A DNA stretch of 50,456 nt, taken from positions 1,727,154-1,777,609 of the forward strand of contig JAHRYM010000001.1 of assembly GCA_020622085.1 (NCBI GenBank). The letters run 5' to 3'. Of this stretch, positions 27,135-36,200 are shown piece by piece. The position numbers and the translations under genes were made by a program. Position 1 is the stretch's first letter. Each line of letters starts with the position of its first letter. This stretch comes from Paracoccaceae bacterium. Its GTDB lineage: Bacteria > Pseudomonadota > Alphaproteobacteria > Rhodobacterales > Rhodobacteraceae. The notes below the pieces were generated by a model, which was given only the letters and a program-made list of their open reading frames with translations, ran no database searches and was not told the origin of the DNA.

Positions 27135-27851
27135 TCAGTCCGCGATCGCCCAGGTGACCGAAACCGCGGCCGAGACGGTTACCTGGCCTCCCTCGACCGG
27201 CACCTCCATCTTGTCGCGCGGGGCAGCGGCGGCCATCATCACCGGCGGCATGCCGATGCCCTGTTCGGTGATTGTCTGCACCGGCCCCAGCGTGACGCCG
27301 GCGGCATCGGCATAAAGTTGTGCGCGGCGCGCGGCTTCGGTCACGGCGGCCTTGCGCGCCTCGTCCTGTTTCGGCCCCGGATCCTGCAGGCCAAAGCTGA
27401 TGCCGTTGAGGGTATTGGCCCCTTCCGAGACGATCGCATCCAGCGTGCCGCCAAGTGTGTCCAGCTTGCGCACCGACACGACCACCATGTTCGAGGCCAC
27501 ATAGCCGGTGATCTGCTGGGTTCCGCCCGAACTGGTCTGGTAATCGAACTGCGGATTGACCGAAAGGCCCGTGGTCTGGATGTCCTGCGGGTCGATACCG
27601 TCGGACTTCAGTTTCGCCAGCACCGATTGCAACGCGGTGCTGTTGGCATCAAGCGCCGCCTTCGCGGTCTTCTCCTGGGTGGTGACGCCGACCGAGATCG
27701 TCGCCATGTCCGGCACGCCCATGACCTGCGCCTCGCCGGTGACGGTGATGCTGCGTGCGGGGGTCTGGCCCGATGCAGGCCCGGCGGTGACGGCGGGAAC
27801 CGCAAGGACGGCACAGGTCAGAAGGGCAGCGGTGTTTGAAATGATGCGCAT
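27135..27851 (-). CDS. Exported SIMPL-domain (DUF541) protein
   Basis: The 238-residue protein has a signal peptide (residues 1 to about 28, MRIISNTAALLTCAVLAV). The rest is a SIMPL domain with SITVTGEAQVMGVPDMATISVGV, then VNPQFDYQT, ITGYVASNMVVVSVRKLD and a YADAAGVTLG repeat near the C terminus. SIMPL proteins are periplasmic or surface-exposed, form oligomeric rings, and have been tied to oxidative stress resistance. The role here is not known. It is transcribed alone toward the metY terminator and divergent from the large gene at 28022. Confidence 0.9.
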   Translation of the reverse strand: MRIISNTAALLTCAVLAVPAVTAGPASGQTPARSITVTGEAQVMGVPDMATISVGVTTQEKTAKAALDANSTALQSVLAKLKSDGIDPQDIQTTGLSVNPQFDYQTSSGGTQQITGYVASNMVVVSVRKLDTLGGTLDAIVSEGANTLNGISFGLQDPGPKQDEARKAAVTEAARRAQLYADAAGVTLGPVQTITEQGIGMPPVMMAAAAPRDKMEVPVEGGQVTVSAAVSVTWAIAD

Positions 27852-28021
27852 GGAAACCTCCGTTCGGCCGGATCACAATTCGTCGATAAGGCGCTGACCG
27901 CAAGGCAATCCTTGCAGTTCGGCGGTGGCTTGTCTTTCCTTGCGCGAGAATCTGCTCTAAGCCCGGATCGGGGGCGCGAAGACCGTTTCGGCGCCAGTTG
28001 CGGATGTGATACTTGCCCGGA

Positions 28022-31000
28022 ATGAAACCTGGATTTGCACTCACCCTATCGGACGACGGGATCCGGCTGCTGCACCGGGCCGGCAACGGCTGGACGCCGG
28101 TGGGCGACGCCGATCTGGAGGACGACGCCCTTGAAGACACCCTGCGTTTCCTGCGCAAGACGGCGGCGGCACTGGCACCCGAAGGGGTGACGAGCAAGCT
28201 CGTCCTGCCGAATTCGCAGATCCTTTATACCGAAATCGACGCGCCGGGGCCGGGCGAGCAGGCGCGCCGTGCCCAGATCGAGGCGGCACTGGCCGAGCGC
28301 ACGCCCTATCCGATCGAAGAACTGGCCTACGACTGGTCGGGGACGGGCGAGACCGTGCAGGTTGCCGCCGTCACGCGGCTGACACTTTCCGAGGCGGAAG
28401 GCTTTGCCGCCGAGCACGGCTTCAATCCGGTCTGTTTCGTGGCAAACCCCGACCCGGAGGTTTTCGAAGGCGAGCCCTGGTTCGGCCTTGCCGAAAGCTC
28501 CGCCGATCTTCTGCCGGCCGGGACATCCCTTGAACGCGACACGCAACCGGTTCGCGTCACCGCGCGCCGGGACCAATGGCAAGCGGACGGGGCGGAAACG
28601 CAGACCGGCAAGCCGGACGGGACGCAAGCCGGGGTCGGGCACGATGGCGCGGGTGAACCGGACGGGGAACAGGCCCGGGAAGCGACCCTCCCGGACGCCG
28701 AACCGGCGGCCGAGGTTGAAGCTGAGGCTGAGGCTGAGGCTGAGGCGCAGAGCCACGATCCGTCACTGCCCGGAAGCGGCCTGCCGCCCGAGGAGCGGGC
28801 CGATGTCTCCGGCGCAACCGTGGAAAGCGACCAAGCCGATGCAGAAACGACCGCCACATCGCAGGCGGAAAGCGCACCGGATAGGGTATCTGACCGGGCA
28901 TCAGACCTGAACCCGGAGCAGAACGCGGGTGGTCAGGGCAGCCCCCTGGTGGCGACCGCAGAGGCAGAACCTGCGCCTTCCGGCCTTACGGAGAATGCCA
29001 CGGACGACCTGCGCCACCCCGGGGTGCCAGAGTCTGCACCGGATCTTCCCGGCGACGAGGATACTGCCCCTGTTGCCCCGTCCCCGGCGTTACCCGACCA
29101 GCCAGCGGATGCGACCGCAGCGCGATTCCGGGCCGCACACCGCGATCCGGCGGGCCGCCCCCTGGCGTCTTCCCCCGAGGACGAGGTGCCCGAGGCGCCC
29201 TTCGCCGTCGTGGATCCCGACGAGCCGCTTCCCGACGAACTGCCGGCGCCCCCTGGTCCGATCTCGATGCGCATGGCCGCGCACCGGGCACAGGCGGCGC
29301 CTTCGGGCTTCGCGTCACGCCGCAAACCGCCCTTCGGCGCAAATCCGGATGCCCCGGCGACATCTGCGATCCGCGCCACCGTGCCGCGTCTTGGCGGGGT
29401 GACACCGGCTGTGGGCGTCACGGCGCCACTCGTCGCAGCGCCGCCCGATGGCGAGACCGCATCCGGCGTTCCGGCCGCGCCGGCCCCCCTCACCCCGACC
29501 GGTGCGATGCTGGGCGAGGCCTTGCGCAAGCGCGGAGCGCGAAAAGCACCGGCACCGCGACAGGATGGCGGGCGGGTTGATCCCACCTCGCCGCAGGCCG
29601 CGCCCGAGACCGGAGCGCCAAGGCAATCGCTTCGGCGCCCCGTCAAGACTGCCGCCCAGGAATCCCAGGAACTGACCGTCTTCGGCGCGCGGCGCAGCCC
29701 CGCCGTCGGCGGCAAGCCGCGCTATCTGGGTCCGGCTCTGATCGGCGGCCTGATCGCGCTGATCGGACTGATCGGACTGTGGTCGTCGTTTTCGGGAAAT
29801 GATAATCCACACCCGGCTCCCGACACGGCGATCACATCGGGCGCAGGAGCCGAACAATCGTCACTTGCACCGGAACTTGCACCGGAGCAAGCCCCGGATC
29901 AGGCGGCAGACCGGCAATTGGCCGGTGACGAACAGCCCGCGACGGCCGAGGCGGCACCGGCGCCCGCAGAGGGGACCAGCAAAGCCGATGTTGCGGCGGC
30001 CACGCCAGACATCGCTGCCGAACCCGCCGCCGCGCCGACGGCGCTGCCAACCGAGGATCCGGCCAGCGCCAAGCCCTCGGGGACGCCCGCGGCTGCGGGC
30101 AGCAATGTTGCGGCCGCAGGCGCCACAGGCCTTGCGGGCACGAACAGTTATGCCGCACAAGGCCAGCCCGACGCGACCGCCGCCGACAGCATCGCCCCGG
30201 ACTCGATCCCCGACACGACCGAGGCCGCGGAACTGCCGGCGGGGCGGTCTCTGCTGCATGACCCACCCCTTTCCCCGCAGCCCCTGCCGCTGCCCTTTGG
30301 CCAGTTGGTCAAATACGGCGCCGACGGATTGATCATCCCAAGCAAGGAAGGCGTGCAGACCCCTTCGGGGATCACCCTTTACCTTGGCAAGCCGCCGCTT
30401 TCGCCGAAAGGACGGCCCGCGCAGATCGCCGAGGCCGCCCTTGCGGCCGCAGCAGCCGCGACCGCCCCGGCAGCAGCACCTGTGGATGAGCCAGCCGCGT
30501 CTGCTGCGGGCGTTGCAGCCGGCGCCGAACCTGCCGCCCCGCATTATGCGGACCCGAAACTCAGGGGCAAGAAACCGGCGCCTCGCCCATTGACACTGCC
30601 CACGGTCGGAGATCAGGGAAATCTGGCACCCGACACGGCCCTGCCCGCACCGGTCGATACCCGCCATGCCGCCAGGCAGCCCGCCCCGCGCCCCGCAGCC
30701 ATTGTGGCGCGCGCGGCGGAGGCAGCGGCGGAGGCAGCGGCGGCGGCGCCACCCGCAGCAGAGCCCGAAGCCACCCCTGCCGCCGATGCCCCCGTCACCG
30801 GCGGCACCCGGCTTGCCGTGGCCCAGTCGCGCCGCCCCGCCGAACGCCCGAGTGATGTCTCGAAGGCTGTCGCCAGCGCCCTGGCCGCCGCCGTCGCCGA
30901 GCCGGAACCCGCACCAGAAGTCGCCGCCGCAACCGCAAATGCCGCCCCCGAAGCGGCGCCTGCCGTGCCCAACATCAACGCCGATGCCGCCATCGCCGAG

Positions 31001-31306
31001 GCGTCATCCATCGAGATCGACGAACCCGAACCTGTTTCTGCGGCACCCAGCATCCCGACCCGGGCCTCGGTGGCCAAACAGGCGACCTATGCCAATGCGA
31101 TCGACCTGGGCAAGATCAACCTGATCGGGATCATGGGGTCCTCGGCCGATCGCCGCGCCCTGATCCGCACCAGCAACGGGCGCTATGTCCGCGTCAAGGT
31201 CGGCGACCGGTTCGATGGCGGGCGCGTCGCCGCGATCGGAAACGGACAATTGACCTATGTGAAGGGCGGGCGCACGGTCGTCCTCAGGATGGTCGGTTCG
31301 GGCTGA
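28022..31306 (+). CDS. Large Ala/Pro-rich bitopic protein with PilM/GspL-like and PilP-like ends
   Basis: I do not recognise a named family for the whole 1094-residue protein. Residues 1-160 look like a cytoplasmic actin-like/GspL-type domain (KPGFALTLSDDGIRLLHR, then SKLVLPNSQILYTEIDAPG and ERTPYPIEELAYDW). A disordered acidic region follows to about 565, including an EA repeat. One membrane helix lies at about 569-589 (GPALIGGLIALIGLIGLW). A second Ala/Pro-rich region follows, and residues 1030-1094 (INLIGIMGSSADRRALIRT, VRVKVGDRFDGGRVAAIGN) resemble the PilP/GspC periplasmic homology region. I infer an inner-membrane spanning link in an envelope machine. ATG 28022 is used; an upstream TTG is less likely. 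No secretion or pilus genes are in the window. Confidence 0.75.
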   Translation: MKPGFALTLSDDGIRLLHRAGNGWTPVGDADLEDDALEDTLRFLRKTAAALAPEGVTSKLVLPNSQILYTEIDAPGPGEQARRAQIEAALAERTPYPIEELAYDWSGTGETVQVAAVTRLTLSEAEGFAAEHGFNPVCFVANPDPEVFEGEPWFGLAESSADLLPAGTSLERDTQPVRVTARRDQWQADGAETQTGKPDGTQAGVGHDGAGEPDGEQAREATLPDAEPAAEVEAEAEAEAEAQSHDPSLPGSGLPPEERADVSGATVESDQADAETTATSQAESAPDRVSDRASDLNPEQNAGGQGSPLVATAEAEPAPSGLTENATDDLRHPGVPESAPDLPGDEDTAPVAPSPALPDQPADATAARFRAAHRDPAGRPLASSPEDEVPEAPFAVVDPDEPLPDELPAPPGPISMRMAAHRAQAAPSGFASRRKPPFGANPDAPATSAIRATVPRLGGVTPAVGVTAPLVAAPPDGETASGVPAAPAPLTPTGAMLGEALRKRGARKAPAPRQDGGRVDPTSPQAAPETGAPRQSLRRPVKTAAQESQELTVFGARRSPAVGGKPRYLGPALIGGLIALIGLIGLWSSFSGNDNPHPAPDTAITSGAGAEQSSLAPELAPEQAPDQAADRQLAGDEQPATAEAAPAPAEGTSKADVAAATPDIAAEPAAAPTALPTEDPASAKPSGTPAAAGSNVAAAGATGLAGTNSYAAQGQPDATAADSIAPDSIPDTTEAAELPAGRSLLHDPPLSPQPLPLPFGQLVKYGADGLIIPSKEGVQTPSGITLYLGKPPLSPKGRPAQIAEAALAAAAAATAPAAAPVDEPAASAAGVAAGAEPAAPHYADPKLRGKKPAPRPLTLPTVGDQGNLAPDTALPAPVDTRHAARQPAPRPAAIVARAAEAAAEAAAAAPPAAEPEATPAADAPVTGGTRLAVAQSRRPAERPSDVSKAVASALAAAVAEPEPAPEVAAATANAAPEAAPAVPNINADAAIAEASSIEIDEPEPVSAAPSIPTRASVAKQATYANAIDLGKINLIGIMGSSADRRALIRTSNGRYVRVKVGDRFDGGRVAAIGNGQLTYVKGGRTVVLRMVGSG
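28718..28747 (+). repeat. Hexanucleotide tandem repeat (Glu-Ala) in the large gene
   Basis: Five near-identical copies of GAGGCT (first copy GAAGCT, last GAGGCG) encode Glu-Ala repeats at residues 233-242 in the cytoplasmic disordered region. Copy number is likely to vary by slippage without changing the frame. Confidence 0.85.
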
Positions 31307-31509
31307 AGCCGCAGGCCGCTGCGGCGCCGGTCTGCGGGCCGGCTGAAAGAAAGTTTCGTCACAGGAAGTCACGGACTTGCGTCAGGTGCATCTGCGCGTC
31401 TAACGTGATTCCATCGGGCGATGGTTGTCCACCGGGCGCAAGCCTGGTCGGGTGCCTGGCCGGGTGACATCACGACATATCCGACTATCGGAACCAGACA
31501 AAGGACTTC

Positions 31510-33435
31510 ATGGAAGGCTTTCTGCTTCAGGCCTCGGTATACCTGCTGACCATGGTGATTGCTGTGCCGATCGCCTTGCGGCTGGGGCTTGGATCGGTGC
31601 TGGGATACCTGCTGGCAGGTATCGTGATCGGGCCGGTTCTGGGGTTTGCCGGCACGCAGGTCACCGAATTGCAGCATTTTGCCGAATTCGGCGTCGTGAT
31701 GATGCTGTTCCTGATCGGGCTTGATGTCGAACCGATGGCTCTTTGGCACATGCGCCACCGGTTGCTGGGCCTGGGCGGATTGCAGATCGTCGTGACCAGC
31801 CTCCTGATCATGCTCAGTCTGCTGCTGATGGATCAGGACTGGCATGCGGCACTGGCAATCGGGGTGATCCTGTCACTGTCGTCCACCGCGATCGTGCTGC
31901 AGACCCTTTCGGAAAAAAGCCTGATGCAGACGGCTGGCGGGCGGAACGTGTTTTCGGTCCTGCTGATGCAGGACATCGCCGTTATCCCGATCCTGGCCTT
32001 CCTGCCCTTCCTTGCACTGCCGGCCGCAAGGGCCCTTGCCCGGTCCGAAACCGGCGGCGAAGGTGTGGCGCTGTCGCTCATCGACCAGTTGCCGCCCTGG
32101 GGGGTGACGCTCGTCACTGTCGGCGCAGTGGTCGGGGTGATCACGGCGGGACGCTATCTGGTGCGGCCGCTTTACCGCTATGTGTCATCGGCCCGCCTGC
32201 GCGAGATGCAGACGGCGCTGGCGCTGCTGATCGTGGCGGGGATCGCCTCCCTGATGCTGATGGTTGGCCTCTCGCCGGCGCTGGGCACCTTCCTCGCCGG
32301 CATGGTGCTGGCCAACTCGGAGTTCCGCCACGAACTGGAATCCGACATCGCCCCGTTCAAGTCGCTGCTTCTGGGGCTGTTCTTCGTGACCGTCGGCGCC
32401 GGGATCGACTTCAAGCTGCTGCTGGCAGAGCCGGTCCGCATCCTGCTCCTCACGCTCCTTCTCATGCTGACCAAGGGGCTGGTGCTGCATGGCCTTGCCT
32501 GGATCTTCCGGCTCAGGGAACGCAACAGGTGGCTTTTCACGCTGTCGCTGGCGCAGGGCGGCGAATTCGGGTTCGTGCTGATTTCCTTCGCCCTGACGCA
32601 GCGGATCCTGACAAGCACGATGGCACAGACGATGATGCTGGTCATCGCCATGTCGATGCTGCTGTCACCGCTGTTCTTCATCCTTTACGATCAGATCGTC
32701 ATCCGCCTGAAGGATGATGCCGAAAGGCTTGGCGAAGACACGATCGACGAACAACAACCGGTGATCATCGCCGGGGTTGGTCGCTTTGGCCAGGTGGTGA
32801 ACCGGATCGTCACCATGTCGGGGTTCAAGACCACCATCCTCGACGCCGACCCGCGCACCATCGAAGTGCTGCGGAACTTCGGCTTCAAGGGCTACGTCGG
32901 CGACCCGACCCGACCCGACCTGCTGACGGCGGCCGGGATCAACACGGCGCGGATCCTTGTCGTCTGCCTTGATGATCACGATGCGACCACCAAGCTGGTC
33001 CGCTACGCCCGGCGGATCCGCCCCGACCTGCACATCATCGCCCGCGCCCGCGACCGCGAACATGTCTACGAACTGTTCCAGGCGGGTGCTGACGATATCG
33101 TGCGCGAGATGTTCGACAGTGCCCTGCGCGCCGGCCGCTATGTTCTGGAAACCAGCGGCCTGACCGAATACGAGGCGGCAGAGCTGCAAAAGACCTTCTA
33201 CCAGATGGACCGTGCGGCCGTGCGCGACCTGGCCGAAGTCTGGCAGCCGGGCGTGCCCGCAGCCCAGAACCCGGCCTACATGAAGCGGACGCGCGAGTTG
33301 AACAAGGGCCTTGAAGCTGCGCTGACCGCGCAGTTTTCCAATAGCCGCTCGCTTCCGCCCGAAATTCCGGAACCCGGCGCCGCCAAGCCCGCGACCGAGC
33401 CGAAAACCAGTGGACTGACCCAGCGTCCGACATGA
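31510..33435 (+). CDS. CPA2 monovalent cation:proton antiporter, KefB/C-type
   Basis: The 641-residue protein has about 12-13 membrane helices (residues 1-385) of the Na+/H+ exchanger fold. These include LGYLLAGIVIGPVLGF, FAEFGVVMMLFLIGLDVEP, LSSTAIVLQTLSEKS and LGTFLAGMVLANSEFRHELE. A cytosolic TrkA-N domain (about 418-535) carries the nucleotide motif IAGVGRFGQVVNRIV and TTILDADP. It would exchange K+ or Na+ for protons with ligand gating by the NAD-binding domain. In KefC glutathione conjugates open the channel, but whether that applies here is unknown. AAGGA lies 5 bases before the ATG. No KefF/G ancillary gene is near. A terminator begins right after the stop. Confidence 0.92.
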   Translation: MEGFLLQASVYLLTMVIAVPIALRLGLGSVLGYLLAGIVIGPVLGFAGTQVTELQHFAEFGVVMMLFLIGLDVEPMALWHMRHRLLGLGGLQIVVTSLLIMLSLLLMDQDWHAALAIGVILSLSSTAIVLQTLSEKSLMQTAGGRNVFSVLLMQDIAVIPILAFLPFLALPAARALARSETGGEGVALSLIDQLPPWGVTLVTVGAVVGVITAGRYLVRPLYRYVSSARLREMQTALALLIVAGIASLMLMVGLSPALGTFLAGMVLANSEFRHELESDIAPFKSLLLGLFFVTVGAGIDFKLLLAEPVRILLLTLLLMLTKGLVLHGLAWIFRLRERNRWLFTLSLAQGGEFGFVLISFALTQRILTSTMAQTMMLVIAMSMLLSPLFFILYDQIVIRLKDDAERLGEDTIDEQQPVIIAGVGRFGQVVNRIVTMSGFKTTILDADPRTIEVLRNFGFKGYVGDPTRPDLLTAAGINTARILVVCLDDHDATTKLVRYARRIRPDLHIIARARDREHVYELFQAGADDIVREMFDSALRAGRYVLETSGLTEYEAAELQKTFYQMDRAAVRDLAEVWQPGVPAAQNPAYMKRTRELNKGLEAALTAQFSNSRSLPPEIPEPGAAKPATEPKTSGLTQRPT

Positions 33436-33436
33436 A

Positions 33437-33467
33437 AAATCCGCAGGCCCCGGAGGCCTGCGGATTT
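33437..33467 (+). terminator. Bidirectional terminator between the antiporter gene and carD
   Basis: A 13-bp perfect stem AAATCCGCAGGCC/GGCCTGCGGATTT (33437-33449 with 33455-33467) with a 5-base loop starts two bases past the antiporter stop. It ends in T or A tracts on both strands and faces the carD stop at 33494. Confidence 0.9.
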
Positions 33468-33493
33468 CATGGCCCGCAACTGGCGGACACCGC

Positions 33494-34003
33494 TCAGGCG
33501 GCGCGCGTCACCAGCACATCGTCGACCTTTTTCTGCGCGCCGGCTTCGTCGGTGCCCGAAACGGCCGCGACCTCGCGCGTCAGCCGCTCAAGCGCCGCCT
33601 CATAGAGCTGGCGTTCGGAATAGCTTTGTTCGCGCTGATCGTCGGCGCGGTGCAGGTCGCGCACGACTTCGGCAATGGCCATCAGGTCACCCGAGTTGAT
33701 CTTCTGCTCGTATTCCTGCGCCCGGCGCGACCACATCGCCCGCTTGACGCGGGCCTTGCCCTTCAGGGTTTCCAGCGCCTTGGTCACGACATCGGGCGAA
33801 GACAGCGAGCGCATGCCGATGTCGGTCGCCTTGTGCGTCGGAACCCGGAGCGTCATCTTGTCCTTCTCGAAGGAAATCACGAAAAGCTCGAGCGTCAGCC
33901 CGGCGATTTCCTGCTCCTCGATCGACATGATCTTGCCCACGCCGTGCGCGGGGTAAACGACAAAGTCATTGGGGCGGAAGTCGGATTTCTTCGTCTTGCT
34001 CAT
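33494..34003 (-). CDS. carD: CarD family RNA polymerase-binding transcription factor
   Basis: CarD/CdnL proteins bind the RNA polymerase beta subunit and stabilise open complexes. In Rhodobacter sphaeroides CarD supports the many promoters with a weak -10 element. The 169-residue protein has an N-terminal Tudor-like RNAP-interacting domain (FVVYPAHGVGKIMSIEEQEI, residues about 13-70) and a C-terminal helical DNA-binding domain (about 75-165, RAMWSRRAQEYEQKINSGDL). ATG 34003 is chosen because AAGGA lies about 8 bases upstream; the longer frame upstream is basic and unlike the family. fdxA lies 331 bases upstream on the same strand. Confidence 0.96.
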   Translation of the reverse strand: MSKTKKSDFRPNDFVVYPAHGVGKIMSIEEQEIAGLTLELFVISFEKDKMTLRVPTHKATDIGMRSLSSPDVVTKALETLKGKARVKRAMWSRRAQEYEQKINSGDLMAIAEVVRDLHRADDQREQSYSERQLYEAALERLTREVAAVSGTDEAGAQKKVDDVLVTRAA

Positions 34004-34334
34004 ACGTCGTTCCTTGCATCCTGTCCGTGAGTCCCGACGCCGGGCAGACACGAAATGCCGGCGCAGGGGCAGTGGACCCATGCGCTGCGGTATTCGGCCT
34101 GTGGATTTCGTCCTGCCTGGGTGTCGCAGGCAGAAAGCTGGCGGGCTTCAGCGATTGTTCCAACCACATAGCAAAAAAACGCCGCCAGTTAAAGTGTGAC
34201 AGCAACGTAACTTGAGTAAACTCGTTGTTGACAGCCGCGTTTGCCGGAACCCCGCAGCGAGAGAATCGCTGCGAAGCGGCGTGAAAGCCGCGTTGTTGCG
34301 GGCGCGGGCGAATCGCCCGGGCAGAAAATTCGGC
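34004..34334 (-). other. Intergenic region between fdxA and carD
   Basis: These 331 bases lie between two minus-strand genes and should hold the carD promoter. I see a perfect 8-bp hairpin (CGCAGCGA/TCGCTGCG, 34253-34273). A smaller one lies just past fdxA (CGGGCG/CGCCCG, 34305-34319) with no T tract. No open frame with family sequence is present. Confidence 0.55.
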
Positions 34335-34673
34335 TCAGTCGCCGGAACCCGGCGTCTCGGAGAAGTATTTCGCCAGCTTGCCGGTTTCCCCGTCCCGCTC
34401 GGTCGCTTCGGGAAGCGGATCCTTGCGCTGGGTGATCACCGGCCATTGTTCCGAATATTTGCGGTTGAACTCGACCCATGATTCCATGTCGGGTTCGGTA
34501 TCGGGGCGGATGGCATCGGCGGGGCATTCCGGTTCGCAAACACCGCAATCGATGCATTCGTCGGGGTGGATGACCAGCATGTTCTCGCCCTCGTAGAAGC
34601 AGTCCACCGGACAGACTTCGACGCAGTCGGTGTATTTGCAGGCGATGCAGTTGTCAGTGACGACGTAGGTCAT
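34335..34673 (-). CDS. fdxA: 7Fe ferredoxin FdxA
   Basis: The 112-residue ferredoxin has one 3Fe-4S and one 4Fe-4S site. These are formed by the Cys of [18 protein letters not shown] in the first half and [18 protein letters not shown] in the second. A C-terminal extension of about 50 residues follows ([22 protein letters not shown]), typical of alphaproteobacterial FdxA. It is an electron carrier in the cytosol. No obvious partner reductase is adjacent; the pairing with carD is common in Rhodobacteraceae. Confidence 0.96.
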   Translation of the reverse strand: MTYVVTDNCIACKYTDCVEVCPVDCFYEGENMLVIHPDECIDCGVCEPECPADAIRPDTEPDMESWVEFNRKYSEQWPVITQRKDPLPEATERDGETGKLAKYFSETPGSGD

Positions 34674-34738
34674 GGGTAGGGCCCGGATGCGGATGGAGCG
34701 AGTTGTCGAGCGTTAGGTAGCGCCTGGGGCCGGATCAT

Positions 34739-35566
34739 TCAAGCACCAGCGTCACCCTGCAAAAGCGCCAGCGCCTCGGAATGGATCGCGGGATTCGCGG
34801 CTGCGAGGATCCGGCCGCCATCATGCGCGGGACCACCGTCCCACCCGGTCACAATGCCGCCGGCGGCCGTGATCACCGCAATCGGGGCTTGCACATCATA
34901 GGGTTGGAGGCCCGCCTCGATCACCAGATCCACCTGCCCCGCCGCTACCAGCGCATAGGCGTAGCAATCCATGCCGTAGCGGACAAGCCGCGCGCGATCC
35001 GCCACGCGACGAAAAGCCGCAGCCTCTTCGGTGGAACCGATTTCGGGGAAGGTCGTCATCACCAGCGCCTCGGACAAGGGCCGCGGGCCACGAGTCGCAA
35101 GGGCTGCACGCCCCATCGGCCCCGTCACTTCCGCAAGCCCCAGCCCGCCGATGAAACGCTCTCCGATATAGGGCTGGTCGATGATTCCAAGGCGCGGCCC
35201 CTGTTCGTCTGCCACCGAAATCAGAACCCCCCAGGTCGGGCCGCCAATCAGGTAGCCCCGGGTGCCGTCGATCGGATCAAGCACCCAGGTCAGCCCCGAA
35301 GTGCCGGGCTTGGCGCCGTATTCCTCGCCAAGGATAGCATCCTGCGGGCGCAGTTCGGCCAATATCTCGCGCATGGCCCGTTCGGATGCGCGGTCGGCCT
35401 CGGTCACCGGATCGAAACGCGCGGTTTCCTTCGAATCCGCCGCAAGCGCGGTGCGGAAGTGCCGCAGGGTCGGCTCGCGGGCGGCGTCGGCCAGACGGTT
35501 CGCCACCTCGATCAGGGCGGTGCGCAACGGGGCGGGCAGGTCTTCGCGGCTGGGTGCAAGTGTCAT
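34739..35566 (-). CDS. hisN: Inositol monophosphatase-family phosphatase, HisN-like histidinol-phosphatase
   Basis: The 275-residue protein has the metal-binding motifs of the IMPase fold. These are Glu in ILGEEYG near residue 80, DPIDGTRGY near residue 95, and a second-domain motif YDVQAPIAVITAAGG near residue 225, where Asp replaces the usual WD. The pattern around them fits the HisN group, which hydrolyses histidinol phosphate in histidine synthesis. IMPase or PAP phosphatase activity cannot be excluded from sequence. TGGAGG lies about 6 bases before the ATG. No other his gene is near. Confidence 0.85.
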   Translation of the reverse strand: MTLAPSREDLPAPLRTALIEVANRLADAAREPTLRHFRTALAADSKETARFDPVTEADRASERAMREILAELRPQDAILGEEYGAKPGTSGLTWVLDPIDGTRGYLIGGPTWGVLISVADEQGPRLGIIDQPYIGERFIGGLGLAEVTGPMGRAALATRGPRPLSEALVMTTFPEIGSTEEAAAFRRVADRARLVRYGMDCYAYALVAAGQVDLVIEAGLQPYDVQAPIAVITAAGGIVTGWDGGPAHDGGRILAAANPAIHSEALALLQGDAGA

Positions 35567-35837
35567 CGAAGCCTCCAGGGACTGGGACGCGTGGGCCGGT
35601 CATCTTGCGGGCCGGCCACGATGTCCGGCCAGCTAATGCAGCCGGGCGGCGCGGTCAACCTTGCAAGGGTCCGGACCGGGCGGCGTGCCGCGGCCCCGGC
35701 CTGAAACATCACCATCGGCCGGAGGAGCGGCGTACCAGGCGCGTGTGTTTCCGCCTGTGCCGGACAAAGCCGCCGGACGTCCCACGCGGGGCACCCCCGG
35801 CTGGCGCCGGCATTCTGGCCGGGCCTGACCTTTGCGG

Positions 35838-36200
35838 TCAGGCGACGTCGGACAGGGCTTTTGCCAGTTCGAACAGGCGCCGCCGCTGCGCTTCGGGAAT
35901 CGCATAATACGACCGAACCAGCAGCATCGCTTCCTTGTCGGCCATCAGGTCCGGAGCCGGATCAACGGCCGTGCTGTGCGGCGCATCGATCCCCTCGAAG
36001 AAATACGAAATCGCCACCCCGAGCGCATCCGAGATGTCCCACAGCCGGGAGGCAGAGATCCGGTTCATGCCGGTCTCGTATTTCTGGATCTGCTGGAACT
36101 TGATCCCGACCTTCTCGGCAAGTTGCTGCTGGGTCATCCCCACCATCCACCTGCGCTGGCGGACCCGCTTGCCGACATGGACATCCACAGGGTGCTTCAT
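35838..36200 (-). CDS. XRE-family transcriptional regulator
   Basis: The 120-residue protein has a Cro/CI-type HTH at about residues 10-68 (GKRVRQRRWMVGMTQQQLAEK, then FQQIQKYETGMNRISASRL). A short C-terminal region follows with an acidic stretch and the helix SYYAIPEAQRRRLFELAKAL. I chose ATG 36200 because GGAG lies 6 bases upstream; ATG 36212 is less favoured. The intergenic DNA upstream is AT-rich and holds a palindrome, so autoregulation is possible. A hairpin overlaps the stop codon (GCCTGACC/GGTCAGGC, 35823-35843). Its targets are unknown. Confidence 0.9.
   Translation of the reverse strand: MKHPVDVHVGKRVRQRRWMVGMTQQQLAEKVGIKFQQIQKYETGMNRISASRLWDISDALGVAISYFFEGIDAPHSTAVDPAPDLMADKEAMLLVRSYYAIPEAQRRRLFELAKALSDVA

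Noticed and set aside
29000-31300. Several long antisense frames within the large Ala/Pro-rich gene
   Set aside because: They are composition-driven mirrors of the low-complexity coding strand, with no ribosome sites or families.
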